Both the position numbers and the translations under genes were made by a program. Positions 1 through 6,554 of a stretch of 64,000 bases of DNA are shown here, piece by piece (position 1 is the first letter of the stretch; each line of letters opens with the position of its first letter). The notes beneath the pieces are model-generated. The model was given only the letters and a program-made list of their open reading frames with translations. It searched no databases and was not told the DNA's origin. Origin of the DNA: Chloroflexota bacterium (lineage in GTDB: Bacteria > Chloroflexota > Anaerolineae > Anaerolineales > Villigracilaceae). The stretch spans positions 30,924 through 94,923 of the forward strand of contig VGNE01000008.1 in NCBI GenBank assembly GCA_016866215.1, written 5' to 3'.

Positions 1-2
1 TA

Positions 3-197
3 TTACAGGTTTTTGGCCGAATTACCAATTTGTACAATAGGCCTCCTTTTTCACAATGGATCAGAGACGAATTTGTATTTGTTGAATTGTCTGTACCTCA
101 AACATCGTTTGCAACCCCCCAAAAACGCCCATCAATAAAAGAAGATAACAATATTATAATGGCTACGCAGGTAAGTAGCAATAACCCAAAACCTTAA
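3..197 (+). CDS. 3' end of an unrecognised gene (partial)
   Basis: An open frame enters from the left edge of the window and runs 64 codons to a TAA just before the next gene. The peptide has an aromatic, compact stretch (FSQWIRDEFVFVEL) that looks like a folded C-terminus, followed by a polar Asn/Ser/Lys-rich tail. I do not recognise the family. A second frame (1 to 138) is also open, so this assignment is tentative. The gene would be on the same strand as the downstream oxidoreductase, 21 nt away, and could be in its operon. Confidence 0.3.
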   Translation, partial: LQVFGRITNLYNRPPFSQWIRDEFVFVELSVPQTSFATPQKRPSIKEDNNIIMATQVSSNNPKP

Positions 198-218
198 TAA
201 ATTCCCAAGACAGGTCTT

Positions 219-2372
219 ATGAAACAACTCCTCCAAAATATCAAAAACGGAAAAACCACAGTCGAAGATGTGCCTGTGCCAACTCCTCGTGAAGGTATGG
301 CGCTTGTAAAAGTTGCCGCGTCGCTTGTCTCTGCTGGAACCGAGCGCATGGTCGTTGAATTTGCCGAAAAATCCCTCGTTGGCAAGGCTCACTCGCGACC
401 CGACCTCGTCAGGCAGGTGCTCGATAAAGCAAAACGCGAAGGCGTTATGCCGACCATGCAAGCCGCGTTCAATCGCCTCGATCAACCGATGGCGCTTGGC
501 TATTCGTCCGCTGGCACGATCGTGGCGCTTGGAAAAAATATGCAGGGCTTCAAGGTCGGTCAACGTGTGGCGTGCGCGGGCGGCGGATATGCCACGCACG
601 CCGAATACAATGTTGTGCCGCGCAACCTGCTCACGCCCCTCCCCAAAAATGTTGATTTCGAATCCGCCGCCTTCACAACCCTTGGTGCGATTGCCCTTCA
701 CGGATTCCGTTTGGCAGAGCCTCAGCTTGGCGAGAATGTTGCCATCATTGGCTTGGGTCTTTTAGGTTTTTTGACGATTCAACTGGCATCTGCGGCGGGA
801 TGCAGCGTCCTCGGCATTGACCTTGACCCGAAGAGGATCAAACTCGCCTCTTCTCTTGGACTGGAAACTGTTTCCCGTTCCCAGGCAGAGTCAGCCTCCC
901 AGGCATTTACATCCAAGCGCGGCTTCGACACGGTCATCATCTGCGCGGACACTCCGGCCAATGACCCGATCGAACTCGCGGGCGTCATCGCGCGTGACCG
1001 AGCCAAAGTCGTCGCCACTGGCGCGGTTGGACTTAACATCCCAAGAAAGATCTACTACGAAAAAGAAATCTCCTTCATCAACTCGCGGTCTTACGGCCCC
1101 GGCCGCTATGACTCGAACTACGAAGAAAACGGACTTGATTATCCAATTGGTTATATCCGCTGGACGGAGGGGAGGAATTTCCAAGCTGTTGTGGATTTAT
1201 TATCCAGTCGAAAGTTGAAGGTCGAAAGTCTTATCTCGCATCGTTTTCCCATCGAAGATGGTGTGCAGGCGTATGAAGTTATTACAGGAAAAAAGAAAGA
1301 ACCATTTCTTGGGGTGTTGCTTAAGTATGAAACGAGTAACGAGAAACAAGAAACGAGTAAAAGGATCGAATTCCCACTTGTTACTCGTAACTTGTCCCTT
1401 AGTTCTGTGAAACTTGGCGTTCTCGGCGCGGGACTCTATGCCAACGCTACTTTGCTTCCCATTATCAAAAACAACAAAGACTTTGAACTCGTTGGCATCG
1501 CCTCCTCAGGCGGACTCCACGCCCAGCATTCAGGTAAGAAATTCGGCTTTCAATACGCCACGTCATCGGAAGATGAAATCATCAACGATCCAAATATTAA
1601 TACTGTTGCTATTCTTACAAGACACGACTCACACGCGGATCTGGTTGTGAAGGCCTTGAAGGCTGGGAAGCATGTGTTTGTGGAAAAGCCGCTTGCGATA
1701 AATAGTCATCAGTTATCAGTTATCAGTAAACAGTTACTGAAAACTGATAACTATTTACTGCTCACTGGTTTTAATCGCCGCTTCTCTCCCCTCGCTCATA
1801 AACTCAAATCGTCAATCGTCAATCGTCAATCGTCAATTTACGCCCACTACCGCGTCAACGCAGGCTATCTCCCCCTCAACCACTGGACTCAAGACCCAGC
1901 CCTCGGCGGTGGACGCATCATCGGCGAAGCCTGTCACTTCATTGACTTGATCACCTTCCTCATCGGCGTACCTCCCGTCAGCGTGACCGCCCACGCCCTG
2001 CCCGATGACGGCAAATACCGTGAAGACAACGTTTCCATGACCTTCACCTTCCCCGATGGCTCTCTCGGCGTAGTGGACTATCTCGCCAACGGCGATAAAT
2101 CCTTTCCCAAGGAACGGCTCGAAGTCTTCTGCGAAGGCATGATCGCAGTGTTGGATGATTATGTCTCGTTGACCACAATCAAAGATGGAAAGAAGAAAGT
2201 GGAAAGCGGCGCACAGGATAAAGGCTGGAAGGCGGAGATGACCGTTTTTGCAGAGGCAATCAAAAGCGGGGGAGAAGCGCCGATTCCGTATGAGCAGTTG
2301 ATCGGTGTGACCAAGTCCACCTTTGCGGCGGTGGAGTCAATACGAAATAAAAGTACAGTTGAAATTAAGTAA
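219..2372 (+). CDS. Two-domain oxidoreductase: zinc-type alcohol dehydrogenase fused to Gfo/Idh/MocA domain
   Basis: The 717-residue protein has an MDR (medium-chain dehydrogenase) half at about 1-365 with a glycine-rich nucleotide motif near residue 176 (GLGLLG). The second half, about 390-717, is a Gfo/Idh/MocA dehydrogenase with LGAGLYA at its start, the family's EKP signature near residue 486 and GEACHFID near 569. Known relatives occur in polysaccharide or surface-glycan clusters; the substrate here is unknown. What is odd is that four tracts of short tandem repeats lie inside the reading frame, at 1207-1230, 1328-1396, 1704-1768 and 1807-1838, without breaking it. The one at 1328-1396 encodes exactly the interdomain linker. 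No strong Shine-Dalgarno precedes the ATG. The domain call is secure; the reaction is not. Confidence 0.88.
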   Translation: MKQLLQNIKNGKTTVEDVPVPTPREGMALVKVAASLVSAGTERMVVEFAEKSLVGKAHSRPDLVRQVLDKAKREGVMPTMQAAFNRLDQPMALGYSSAGTIVALGKNMQGFKVGQRVACAGGGYATHAEYNVVPRNLLTPLPKNVDFESAAFTTLGAIALHGFRLAEPQLGENVAIIGLGLLGFLTIQLASAAGCSVLGIDLDPKRIKLASSLGLETVSRSQAESASQAFTSKRGFDTVIICADTPANDPIELAGVIARDRAKVVATGAVGLNIPRKIYYEKEISFINSRSYGPGRYDSNYEENGLDYPIGYIRWTEGRNFQAVVDLLSSRKLKVESLISHRFPIEDGVQAYEVITGKKKEPFLGVLLKYETSNEKQETSKRIEFPLVTRNLSLSSVKLGVLGAGLYANATLLPIIKNNKDFELVGIASSGGLHAQHSGKKFGFQYATSSEDEIINDPNINTVAILTRHDSHADLVVKALKAGKHVFVEKPLAINSHQLSVISKQLLKTDNYLLLTGFNRRFSPLAHKLKSSIVNRQSSIYAHYRVNAGYLPLNHWTQDPALGGGRIIGEACHFIDLITFLIGVPPVSVTAHALPDDGKYREDNVSMTFTFPDGSLGVVDYLANGDKSFPKERLEVFCEGMIAVLDDYVSLTTIKDGKKKVESGAQDKGWKAEMTVFAEAIKSGGEAPIPYEQLIGVTKSTFAAVESIRNKSTVEIK
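1328..1396. repeat. In-frame STR tract with inverted partner (interdomain linker)
   Basis: The left half repeats AACGAGTAA-like words (AACGAGTAACGAGAAACAAG) and the right half carries their complement (CTTGTTACTCGTAACTTG). The tract is inside the oxidoreductase gene and codes for the linker between its two domains. Confidence 0.75.
1704..1768. repeat. In-frame STR tract with inverted partner
   Basis: Tandem CAGTTAT words (CAGTTATCAGTTATCAGTAA) are followed by the complementary ACTGATAACT and ACTGCTCACTG. It lies just after the EKP motif of the Gfo/Idh/MocA domain, and the reading frame continues through it. Confidence 0.75.
1807..1838. repeat. In-frame heptamer tandem repeat
   Basis: Just over four copies of the 7-mer ATCGTCA occur head to tail inside the coding sequence (peptide KSSIVNRQSSIYA). 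Because 7 is not a multiple of 3, successive copies are read in different frames. Confidence 0.8.
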
Positions 2373-2383
2373 AGGTGGTCAGG

Positions 2384-2389
2384 TATAAT
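2384..2389 (+). promoter_or_regulatory. -10 box TATAAT, 6 nt before ATG (leaderless type)
   Basis: A consensus TATAAT ends 6 nt upstream of the ATG at 2396, and there is no Shine-Dalgarno. Transcription would start at or next to the A of the start codon. The same spacing recurs at eight other accessory genes in the window. Confidence 0.65.
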
Positions 2390-2395
2390 TGATTT

Positions 2396-2611
2396 ATGAA
2401 CCGCGATTTGACCTCGAATCTTAAAATAGACCGCAAAGCCTTTTCCGTTGTGTCCCTTACTGATGACTCAGGCGAAAAGGCTTATTGGCTTGCAAGAACA
2501 CCTCAAGAGCGCCTGCAACAGGTGGAAATCCTCCGAAGGATCAACTATGGAACTAAATCTGCCGCTCGACTTCAAAGAATTCTTGAAATTACTGAACGAG
2601 AAAAGTGTTAG
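2396..2611 (+). CDS. Small protein upstream of a nucleotidyltransferase (antitoxin candidate)
   Basis: The 71-residue protein has no family I can name. It contains SVVSLTDDSGEKAYWLARTPQERLQ followed by a basic C-terminal stretch with ILEITEREK. It begins 6 nt after a TATAAT box and overlaps the start of the nucleotidyltransferase gene by 65 nt in another frame. Such overlap implies translational coupling. A short protein directly before a minimal nucleotidyltransferase is the usual arrangement for an antitoxin or partner, so I infer that role from context only. Confidence 0.6.
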   Translation: MNRDLTSNLKIDRKAFSVVSLTDDSGEKAYWLARTPQERLQQVEILRRINYGTKSAARLQRILEITEREKC

Positions 2612-2993
2612 ATACCTGCTGATCGGGGGATATGCGGTTGGGTATCACGGATATCCACGCGCCACAGGTGACATGAACGTTTGGATCGCCATCCATCCTG
2701 ATAACGCGCAAAAGATGGTTGCCGTTTTGAAAGATTTTGGTTTTGACCATCCAGAATTAACCCCTGAACTTTTTCTTCAGGAAAATAAAATTATCAGAAT
2801 GGGGCATCCTCCCATGAGGCTTGAGATTTCAACAGGGATTTCAGGTGTGAAATTTGACGAATGTTATGCCAGTCGAATCGCGGATACAATAGACGATGTC
2901 GAAGTCAACATTATTGACCTGCCTCACCTCAAAGTCAACAAAAAAGCTGCAGGTCGCCTCAAAGATTTAGCTGATTTGGAAAACTTGCCGTAA
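2547..2993 (+). CDS. Nucleotidyltransferase-fold toxin candidate (DUF6036-like)
   Basis: Starting at the internal ATG at 2547 gives 148 residues beginning MELNLPLDFKEFLKLLNE. The longer open frame upstream overlaps the partner gene and lacks family-like sequence. The nucleotidyltransferase core is seen as LLIGGYAVGYHGYPRATGDMNVWI near residues 20-44. The GG and first acidic residue are present, but the second metal-binding Asp of the usual D-x-D is Asn (D-M-N). That may weaken or abolish catalysis. It forms a pair with the 71-residue protein upstream. A decayed TIR gene fragment begins 45 nt after its stop. Confidence 0.75.
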   Translation: MELNLPLDFKEFLKLLNEKSVRYLLIGGYAVGYHGYPRATGDMNVWIAIHPDNAQKMVAVLKDFGFDHPELTPELFLQENKIIRMGHPPMRLEISTGISGVKFDECYASRIADTIDDVEVNIIDLPHLKVNKKAAGRLKDLADLENLP

Positions 2994-3038
2994 TGCATCC
3001 GTTCCCATCCGCTCATCCGCTATGATATCCGCTGACAA

Positions 3039-3200
3039 CCGCCCTCTCCGCGTTTCTCTCTGCCACTCCAGTAATGACAAACCCGCCGTGCGGGAGTTAT
3101 ATCAAAAACTGTGCGCCGCCCCACAAGGGGGTGATAAGCCGTGGATTCAACCCTGACTCGCCTTTGGCGCGAAGAAGAACACTACCCAGGCCAGTGGAAC
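3039..3200 (+). pseudogene. Relic of the 5' end of a TIR-domain gene (copy A)
   Basis: Translation gives RPLRVSLCHSSNDKPAVREL followed by YQKL, which is the first strand and helix of a TIR domain. It continues as PWIQP, then an in-frame stop, then REEEHYPGQWN in a shifted frame. The frame is broken by stops and small indels and the rest of the gene is absent. Two more copies of the same fragment follow at 3886 and 4672. Each lies just after the stop of a toxin-like gene. Confidence 0.75.
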
Positions 3201-3257
3201 ATTTGACACGTTATTCTCTCGGAAGTATGATATTTGTATAACGAAGGAGTTAGCGGT

Positions 3258-3506
3258 ATGACTGACAAAAAATTACTCGAACGCATTGCCATCAACCCCA
3301 AAGTGATGACTGGCAAACCCGTCATCAAAGGGACGCGCCTAACGGTTGAATTCATCCTTAACCTCATGGCGCACGGGGCAACCTTTCAGGAAATCATCGA
3401 AGAATACAAAGGCTTGACCAAAGCAGATATTCAAGCCTGCATTTTGTTTGCCAGCAAGGCACTGGAGAACACCGTTTTCATGCCGCTTTCAGTGGGGTCC
3501 GCGTAA
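3258..3506 (+). CDS. DUF433 antitoxin
   Basis: The protein has 82 residues when started at the ATG at 3258. That start has AAGGAG 8 nt upstream; an upstream start at 3234 has none. The family pattern is clear: IAINPKVMTGKPVIKGTRLTVEFILNLMAHG followed by YKGLTKADIQACILFASKAL. DUF433 proteins are winged-helix-like antitoxins that usually precede a PIN-like DUF5615 protein, and that is exactly the next gene, beginning at the next base after the stop. The pair is expected to repress its own promoter. Confidence 0.88.
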   Translation: MTDKKLLERIAINPKVMTGKPVIKGTRLTVEFILNLMAHGATFQEIIEEYKGLTKADIQACILFASKALENTVFMPLSVGSA

Positions 3507-3857
3507 ATGCGTTTTCTGGTGGATGAATGTACGGGACCCGCTGTAGCCGAATGGCTGCAAGCCCAGGGGCATGAAGTTTTCTCTGTGTACGACTCTGCAA
3601 GGGGGATGGATGACAATGATATTGTTCAAAAAGCCTTTGAAGAAAACTGGATATTGATCACAAACGACAAGGATTTCGGCGACCAGATTTATCGTGAGCA
3701 TAAATCTCATCACGGCGTCACCCTGCTTCGTTTGGACAATGAACGCGCCAAAAACAAAATTGATGTATTGAAGCAACTGCTGGCTTCCTACGCAGACCGC
3801 CTGCCCGACCAATTTGTTGTCGTCACTGAAGAAAAAGTCCGCTTCGCCAAACAATAA
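3507..3857 (+). CDS. DUF5615 PIN-like toxin
   Basis: The 116-residue protein starts MRFLVDECTGPAVAEWLQAQGHEV, which carries the first metal-binding Asp/Glu of the PIN-like fold. ILITNDKDFGDQIY near residue 50 carries the second acidic cluster. The length fits the family. It abuts its DUF433 partner with no gap, so the two are co-translated. These proteins are thought to be RNases. All visible catalytic positions are intact, so the module could be functional. Confidence 0.85.
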   Translation: MRFLVDECTGPAVAEWLQAQGHEVFSVYDSARGMDDNDIVQKAFEENWILITNDKDFGDQIYREHKSHHGVTLLRLDNERAKNKIDVLKQLLASYADRLPDQFVVVTEEKVRFAKQ

Positions 3858-3885
3858 TTCATCCCTCATATTTCATCCTTTATGC

Positions 3886-3984
3886 CCCGCCCTCTCCGCG
3901 TCTTCCTCTGCATGTATCCCCTTTAGGGGGCTCCTACAATGACAAACCCGCCGTGTGCGAGTTGTACCAAAAACTGCGCGCCGA
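3886..3984 (+). pseudogene. Relic of the 5' end of a TIR-domain gene (copy B)
   Basis: The sequence reads PRPLRVFLC, then an insertion containing CCCTTTAGGGGG, then NDKPAV-like and LYQKLRAEY sequence, in broken frames. It is the shortest of the three copies and starts 28 nt after the DUF5615 stop. It runs straight into the promoter of the next TA pair. Confidence 0.7.
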
Positions 3985-3985
3985 G

Positions 3986-3991
3986 TATAAT
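3986..3991 (+). promoter_or_regulatory. -10 box TATAAT for the PIN module at 4010
   Basis: TATAAT is fused to the end of TIR relic B. It is followed by GAGGTGA, 3 nt before the ATG at 4010, so this module has a short leader with a ribosome-binding site. Confidence 0.5.
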
Positions 3992-4009
3992 AAATTAACG
4001 AGGTGACCT

Positions 4010-4228
4010 ATGGTTGTCATAAATATTCCTTTGGACAACGAAACCGCTAAAATCTACGAACAAGCGCCACAAGCGGATAAGAAGAAAATGCAAATTCTCA
4101 TGAGCCTTTGGTTGCGTGAGTTTGAAAAACCATCCATTTCTCTTGACGAATTGATGGACGACATCAGCCGCAAAGCGGAAGCGCGCGGGCTGACCCCTGA
4201 AATTCTGGAGTCTATCCTCAATGGCTAA
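4010..4228 (+). CDS. Small antitoxin of a PIN-domain TA pair
   Basis: The 72-residue protein starts MVVINIPLDNETAKIYEQAPQADKKKMQILMSLWL. It looks like a short strand followed by helices, as in ribbon-helix-helix antitoxins, and ends in a helical tail (LDELMDDISRKAEARGLTPEILESIL). Its stop overlaps the start of the PIN toxin gene by 8 nt. I infer the antitoxin role from size, position and the paired toxin; no exact family name is claimed. Confidence 0.7.
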   Translation: MVVINIPLDNETAKIYEQAPQADKKKMQILMSLWLREFEKPSISLDELMDDISRKAEARGLTPEILESILNG

Positions 4229-4637
4229 TCGGGGGAGGTTTGTTTGTGACACAAATGTAGTCATCAGCGCGCTGCTGATGAAGAAGTCAATAGCGCGCGA
4301 CGCATTAGATAAAGCAAGGATGGCAGGGGGTATTTTGTTGTCACTGGAAGTTATTGAAGAATTACGTGATGTTCTCAGCCGACCAGCCTTTGACCGTTAT
4401 GTTGAAGAAGAAGATCGTCTCAAATTTCTGTCACTTCTGGTCAAAGAGGCAACATTGGTGGAAATCATCGAAAGAATAAAAGAATGCCGCGACCCGAAAG
4501 ACGACAAATTCCTTGAACTCGCCATAAATGGGAGTGCAAGCATTATCATAAGCGGTGACAAGGATTTACAAGTTCTTCATCCCTTCCGAAACATCCCAAT
4601 CATCTCCCCACGAGAATTTCTCGACACCGCTCTGTAG
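4221..4637 (+). CDS. PIN-family toxin (COG1569 type)
   Basis: The 138-residue protein begins RFVCDTNVVISALL, the N-terminal PIN motif. A mid Glu occurs in EVIEELRDVLSRPAF, the second acidic motif is CRDPKDDKFLELAI near residue 92, and IIISGDKDLQVL near 112 is the last acidic site. These are the four metal-binding positions of PIN ribonucleases, all present. The C-terminal PIISPREFLD is typical of this subfamily. It is coupled to its antitoxin by an 8-nt overlap. Confidence 0.87.
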   Translation: MANRGRFVCDTNVVISALLMKKSIARDALDKARMAGGILLSLEVIEELRDVLSRPAFDRYVEEEDRLKFLSLLVKEATLVEIIERIKECRDPKDDKFLELAINGSASIIISGDKDLQVLHPFRNIPIISPREFLDTAL

Positions 4638-4671
4638 TTCAATTCATCCTTCATCATTCATCCTTTTCGGT

Positions 4672-4802
4672 GAGACCTCTCCGTGTGTTCCTCTGACACT
4701 CCAGCAATGACAAACCCGCTGTCCGCGAGTTGTATCAAAAACTGCGCGCCGAGCCGTGGATTCAACCTTAGCTCGCCTTTGGCGTGAAGAAGAACTCTAC
4801 CC
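4672..4802 (+). pseudogene. Relic of the 5' end of a TIR-domain gene (copy C)
   Basis: This is the clearest copy: LRVFL, a stop, HSSNDKPAVRELYQKLRAE, PWIQP, a stop, then EEELYP in another frame. It begins 34 nt after the PIN toxin stop, behind a TCATCCT-type STR. Its end runs directly into the ATG of the next gene. Confidence 0.75.
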
Positions 4803-5540
4803 ATGAAATACCCAACAGGTAAGCAAAAACATTCGTTTACGATTAACTTCTTTGAACAGCACCTTGCTCAAGCGCTGGATGACCTATGGAGGGTCGGGGG
4901 AATCGAAGAAGATTATTCGCACGATAATTTCTTAATTCGCTGGCGACTGTCTATCTCTTGCATATTACACAGTTTTTATGCACTGGATAGTCTTGTAAAT
5001 TTTTTAGCGTATGAATATTTTGAAAACAGTAAATCAAATTGGTATATAGAAATTGAAGACAGAGAATTTTTTACTGAAAAACATTTGAAAGATTGGCAAA
5101 AACTATCTTTTGAAAAGAGAATAAACATTGTTTGGAAAGAGCAAGGGTTTGCCTCAATTCCGCAAGAAATTAATAATAAAATAACCGAATTGAAAAACCT
5201 ACGTAATTGGGTTGCACATGGAAATCCATACACAATAATAGTTGAACATGAATTTATTCGAGTTGATGATGAAACCGTAAGGGGGATAACTCACGCAACC
5301 TATCCAGATCCAAACCAAAAGGGCTTTCAAAGTGAAGAATATAAATCCCCAGCTTATCTTACAAAAGATGACGCGCAAAAAGCTGTACGTCATGCTTTGG
5401 AATGTATCGTTTTTATTCTTAATCAAGCCAAAGGGTTTCATGTAATTCTAAAAACTTTTTATGGAGGCAAAAAAGAATATTGGTTTGACGGCAATAAGCC
5501 TGTTGACGAAGTTCTTCGCGACCTCAGTATTGATGCTTGA
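4803..5540 (+). CDS. Unrecognised helical protein with HEPN-like RNWVAH motif
   Basis: The 245-residue protein is largely helical. Residues about 132-142 read ELKNLRNWVAHGNPY, an R-x4-H motif followed by an aromatic, as found at the active site of HEPN ribonucleases. The gene is visibly more AT-rich than its neighbours, which suggests recent acquisition. It has no antitoxin-like partner. Its start codon sits at the last base of TIR relic C, so its promoter is unclear. HEPN membership is inferred from one motif and the helical character; the family is otherwise unknown to me. Confidence 0.55.
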   Translation: MKYPTGKQKHSFTINFFEQHLAQALDDLWRVGGIEEDYSHDNFLIRWRLSISCILHSFYALDSLVNFLAYEYFENSKSNWYIEIEDREFFTEKHLKDWQKLSFEKRINIVWKEQGFASIPQEINNKITELKNLRNWVAHGNPYTIIVEHEFIRVDDETVRGITHATYPDPNQKGFQSEEYKSPAYLTKDDAQKAVRHALECIVFILNQAKGFHVILKTFYGGKKEYWFDGNKPVDEVLRDLSIDA

Positions 5541-5579
5541 AGTGGATTTTTCTCTTGCCCACTTCCACTGGGGGAAGTA

Positions 5580-5626
5580 AACTTTCAACCTGACACCTGA
5601 AACTTGGAACCTGACACCTAAAACTG
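5580..5626. repeat. STR tract upstream of the hydroxyproline operon
   Basis: Imperfect tandem words of the type AACCTGACACCT and GAAACTTGG lie directly before the ATG at 5635, where a ribosome-binding site would be expected. Confidence 0.55.
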
Positions 5627-5634
5627 GAGCCCCC

Positions 5635-6510
5635 ATGCACCTCAAAGGAATATACGCCCCTATCGTCACCCCCTTCAACGCAGACGAAAGCATCAACTAC
5701 CCCGTCCTCGAACAACTGATCGAATACCTGATCGCCAACAAGATCGCAGGACTTGTCCCAGGCGGCACGACGGGAGAAGTCTACGCCTTCACCGAAGCCG
5801 AGCGTTTGGATATTTTCAAATTCGTCAAAGAGAAAGTGGACGGGCGGGTCACGCTCATTGCAGGCACGAACTCTGGCGCCACGCGCGACGTTGTCCGCTA
5901 CTCGCAGATCGCCGAGGGCATGGGCTACGACGCGCTCATGGTCGCCGTCCCACCGTATTCGCGTCCGGACCAGCGCGAACTGCTCGCGCATTACGAAGCC
6001 GTCGCCAAAGCCGTCAAAATTCCCATCGTCCTTTACAACTTCCCCTGGCGCGCGGGCACCGAAGTCAGCTACGAAGTGATGGACGGTCTGGCAAAATACG
6101 ATCACATCATCGGCATCAAGGAAGCCAGCGGCGACATGTCCCGCGTTTACGAGTTCCGCCTGCGTTACGGCGACCGCTATCAAATGATCTGCGGCTCCGA
6201 CGATCAGGCGCTCGACTACTTCCTGTGGGGCACCACTTCATGGATCGGTGGCGCCGCCTCCTGTGCGCCCCTCCAGCACCATAAAGTTCTTGAAGCCGCG
6301 CTCAACAACGACTTCGTCACCGCCCGCAAGCACATGGATAAACTCCTCCCGCTCCTCCGCAACATGGAAAGCGGCAGCTACACCCAAAAGGTCAAAGTGG
6401 GGTGTGAACTGCTTGGCATCCCAGTTGGCAATCCGCGCATGCCGTTGCTGCCCCTCGCCGCTGAAGACCGCGTGGAGTTTGAGAAAATTTTTAAAAATGC
6501 GATTGCGTAG
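5635..6510 (+). CDS. DapA-family lyase, probably pyrroline-4-hydroxy-2-carboxylate deaminase
   Basis: The 291-residue protein has the class I aldolase barrel of the dihydrodipicolinate synthase family. It shows GGTTGEVYAFTEAER near 42, the conserved Tyr in IVLYNFPWR near 136 and the Schiff-base Lys in IIGIKEASGDMSR near 162. Family members include DapA, N-acetylneuraminate lyase and the hydroxyproline-pathway deaminase. The next two genes encode a proline racemase/epimerase and a DadA-like FAD enzyme, so the hydroxyproline role fits best: deaminating cyclization product to 2-oxoglutarate semialdehyde. Lysine biosynthesis is less likely in this context. Confidence 0.82.
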   Translation: MHLKGIYAPIVTPFNADESINYPVLEQLIEYLIANKIAGLVPGGTTGEVYAFTEAERLDIFKFVKEKVDGRVTLIAGTNSGATRDVVRYSQIAEGMGYDALMVAVPPYSRPDQRELLAHYEAVAKAVKIPIVLYNFPWRAGTEVSYEVMDGLAKYDHIIGIKEASGDMSRVYEFRLRYGDRYQMICGSDDQALDYFLWGTTSWIGGAASCAPLQHHKVLEAALNNDFVTARKHMDKLLPLLRNMESGSYTQKVKVGCELLGIPVGNPRMPLLPLAAEDRVEFEKIFKNAIA

Positions 6511-6545
6511 GATGCGCTCTCTAGCGCATCGTCGTTAGAGAACGA
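6509..6545. repeat. Small double hairpin between operon genes
   Basis: GATGCGCTCTCTAGCGCATC and GTCGTTAGAGAACGAC are adjacent short palindromes directly after the stop of the lyase gene and before the epimerase start. Confidence 0.5.
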
Positions 6546-6554
6546 CAGTTACGC

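Noticed and set aside
5635..6510. Lysine-biosynthesis DapA
   Set aside because: Neighbouring epimerase and D-amino acid dehydrogenase point to hydroxyproline catabolism. Not excluded biochemically.
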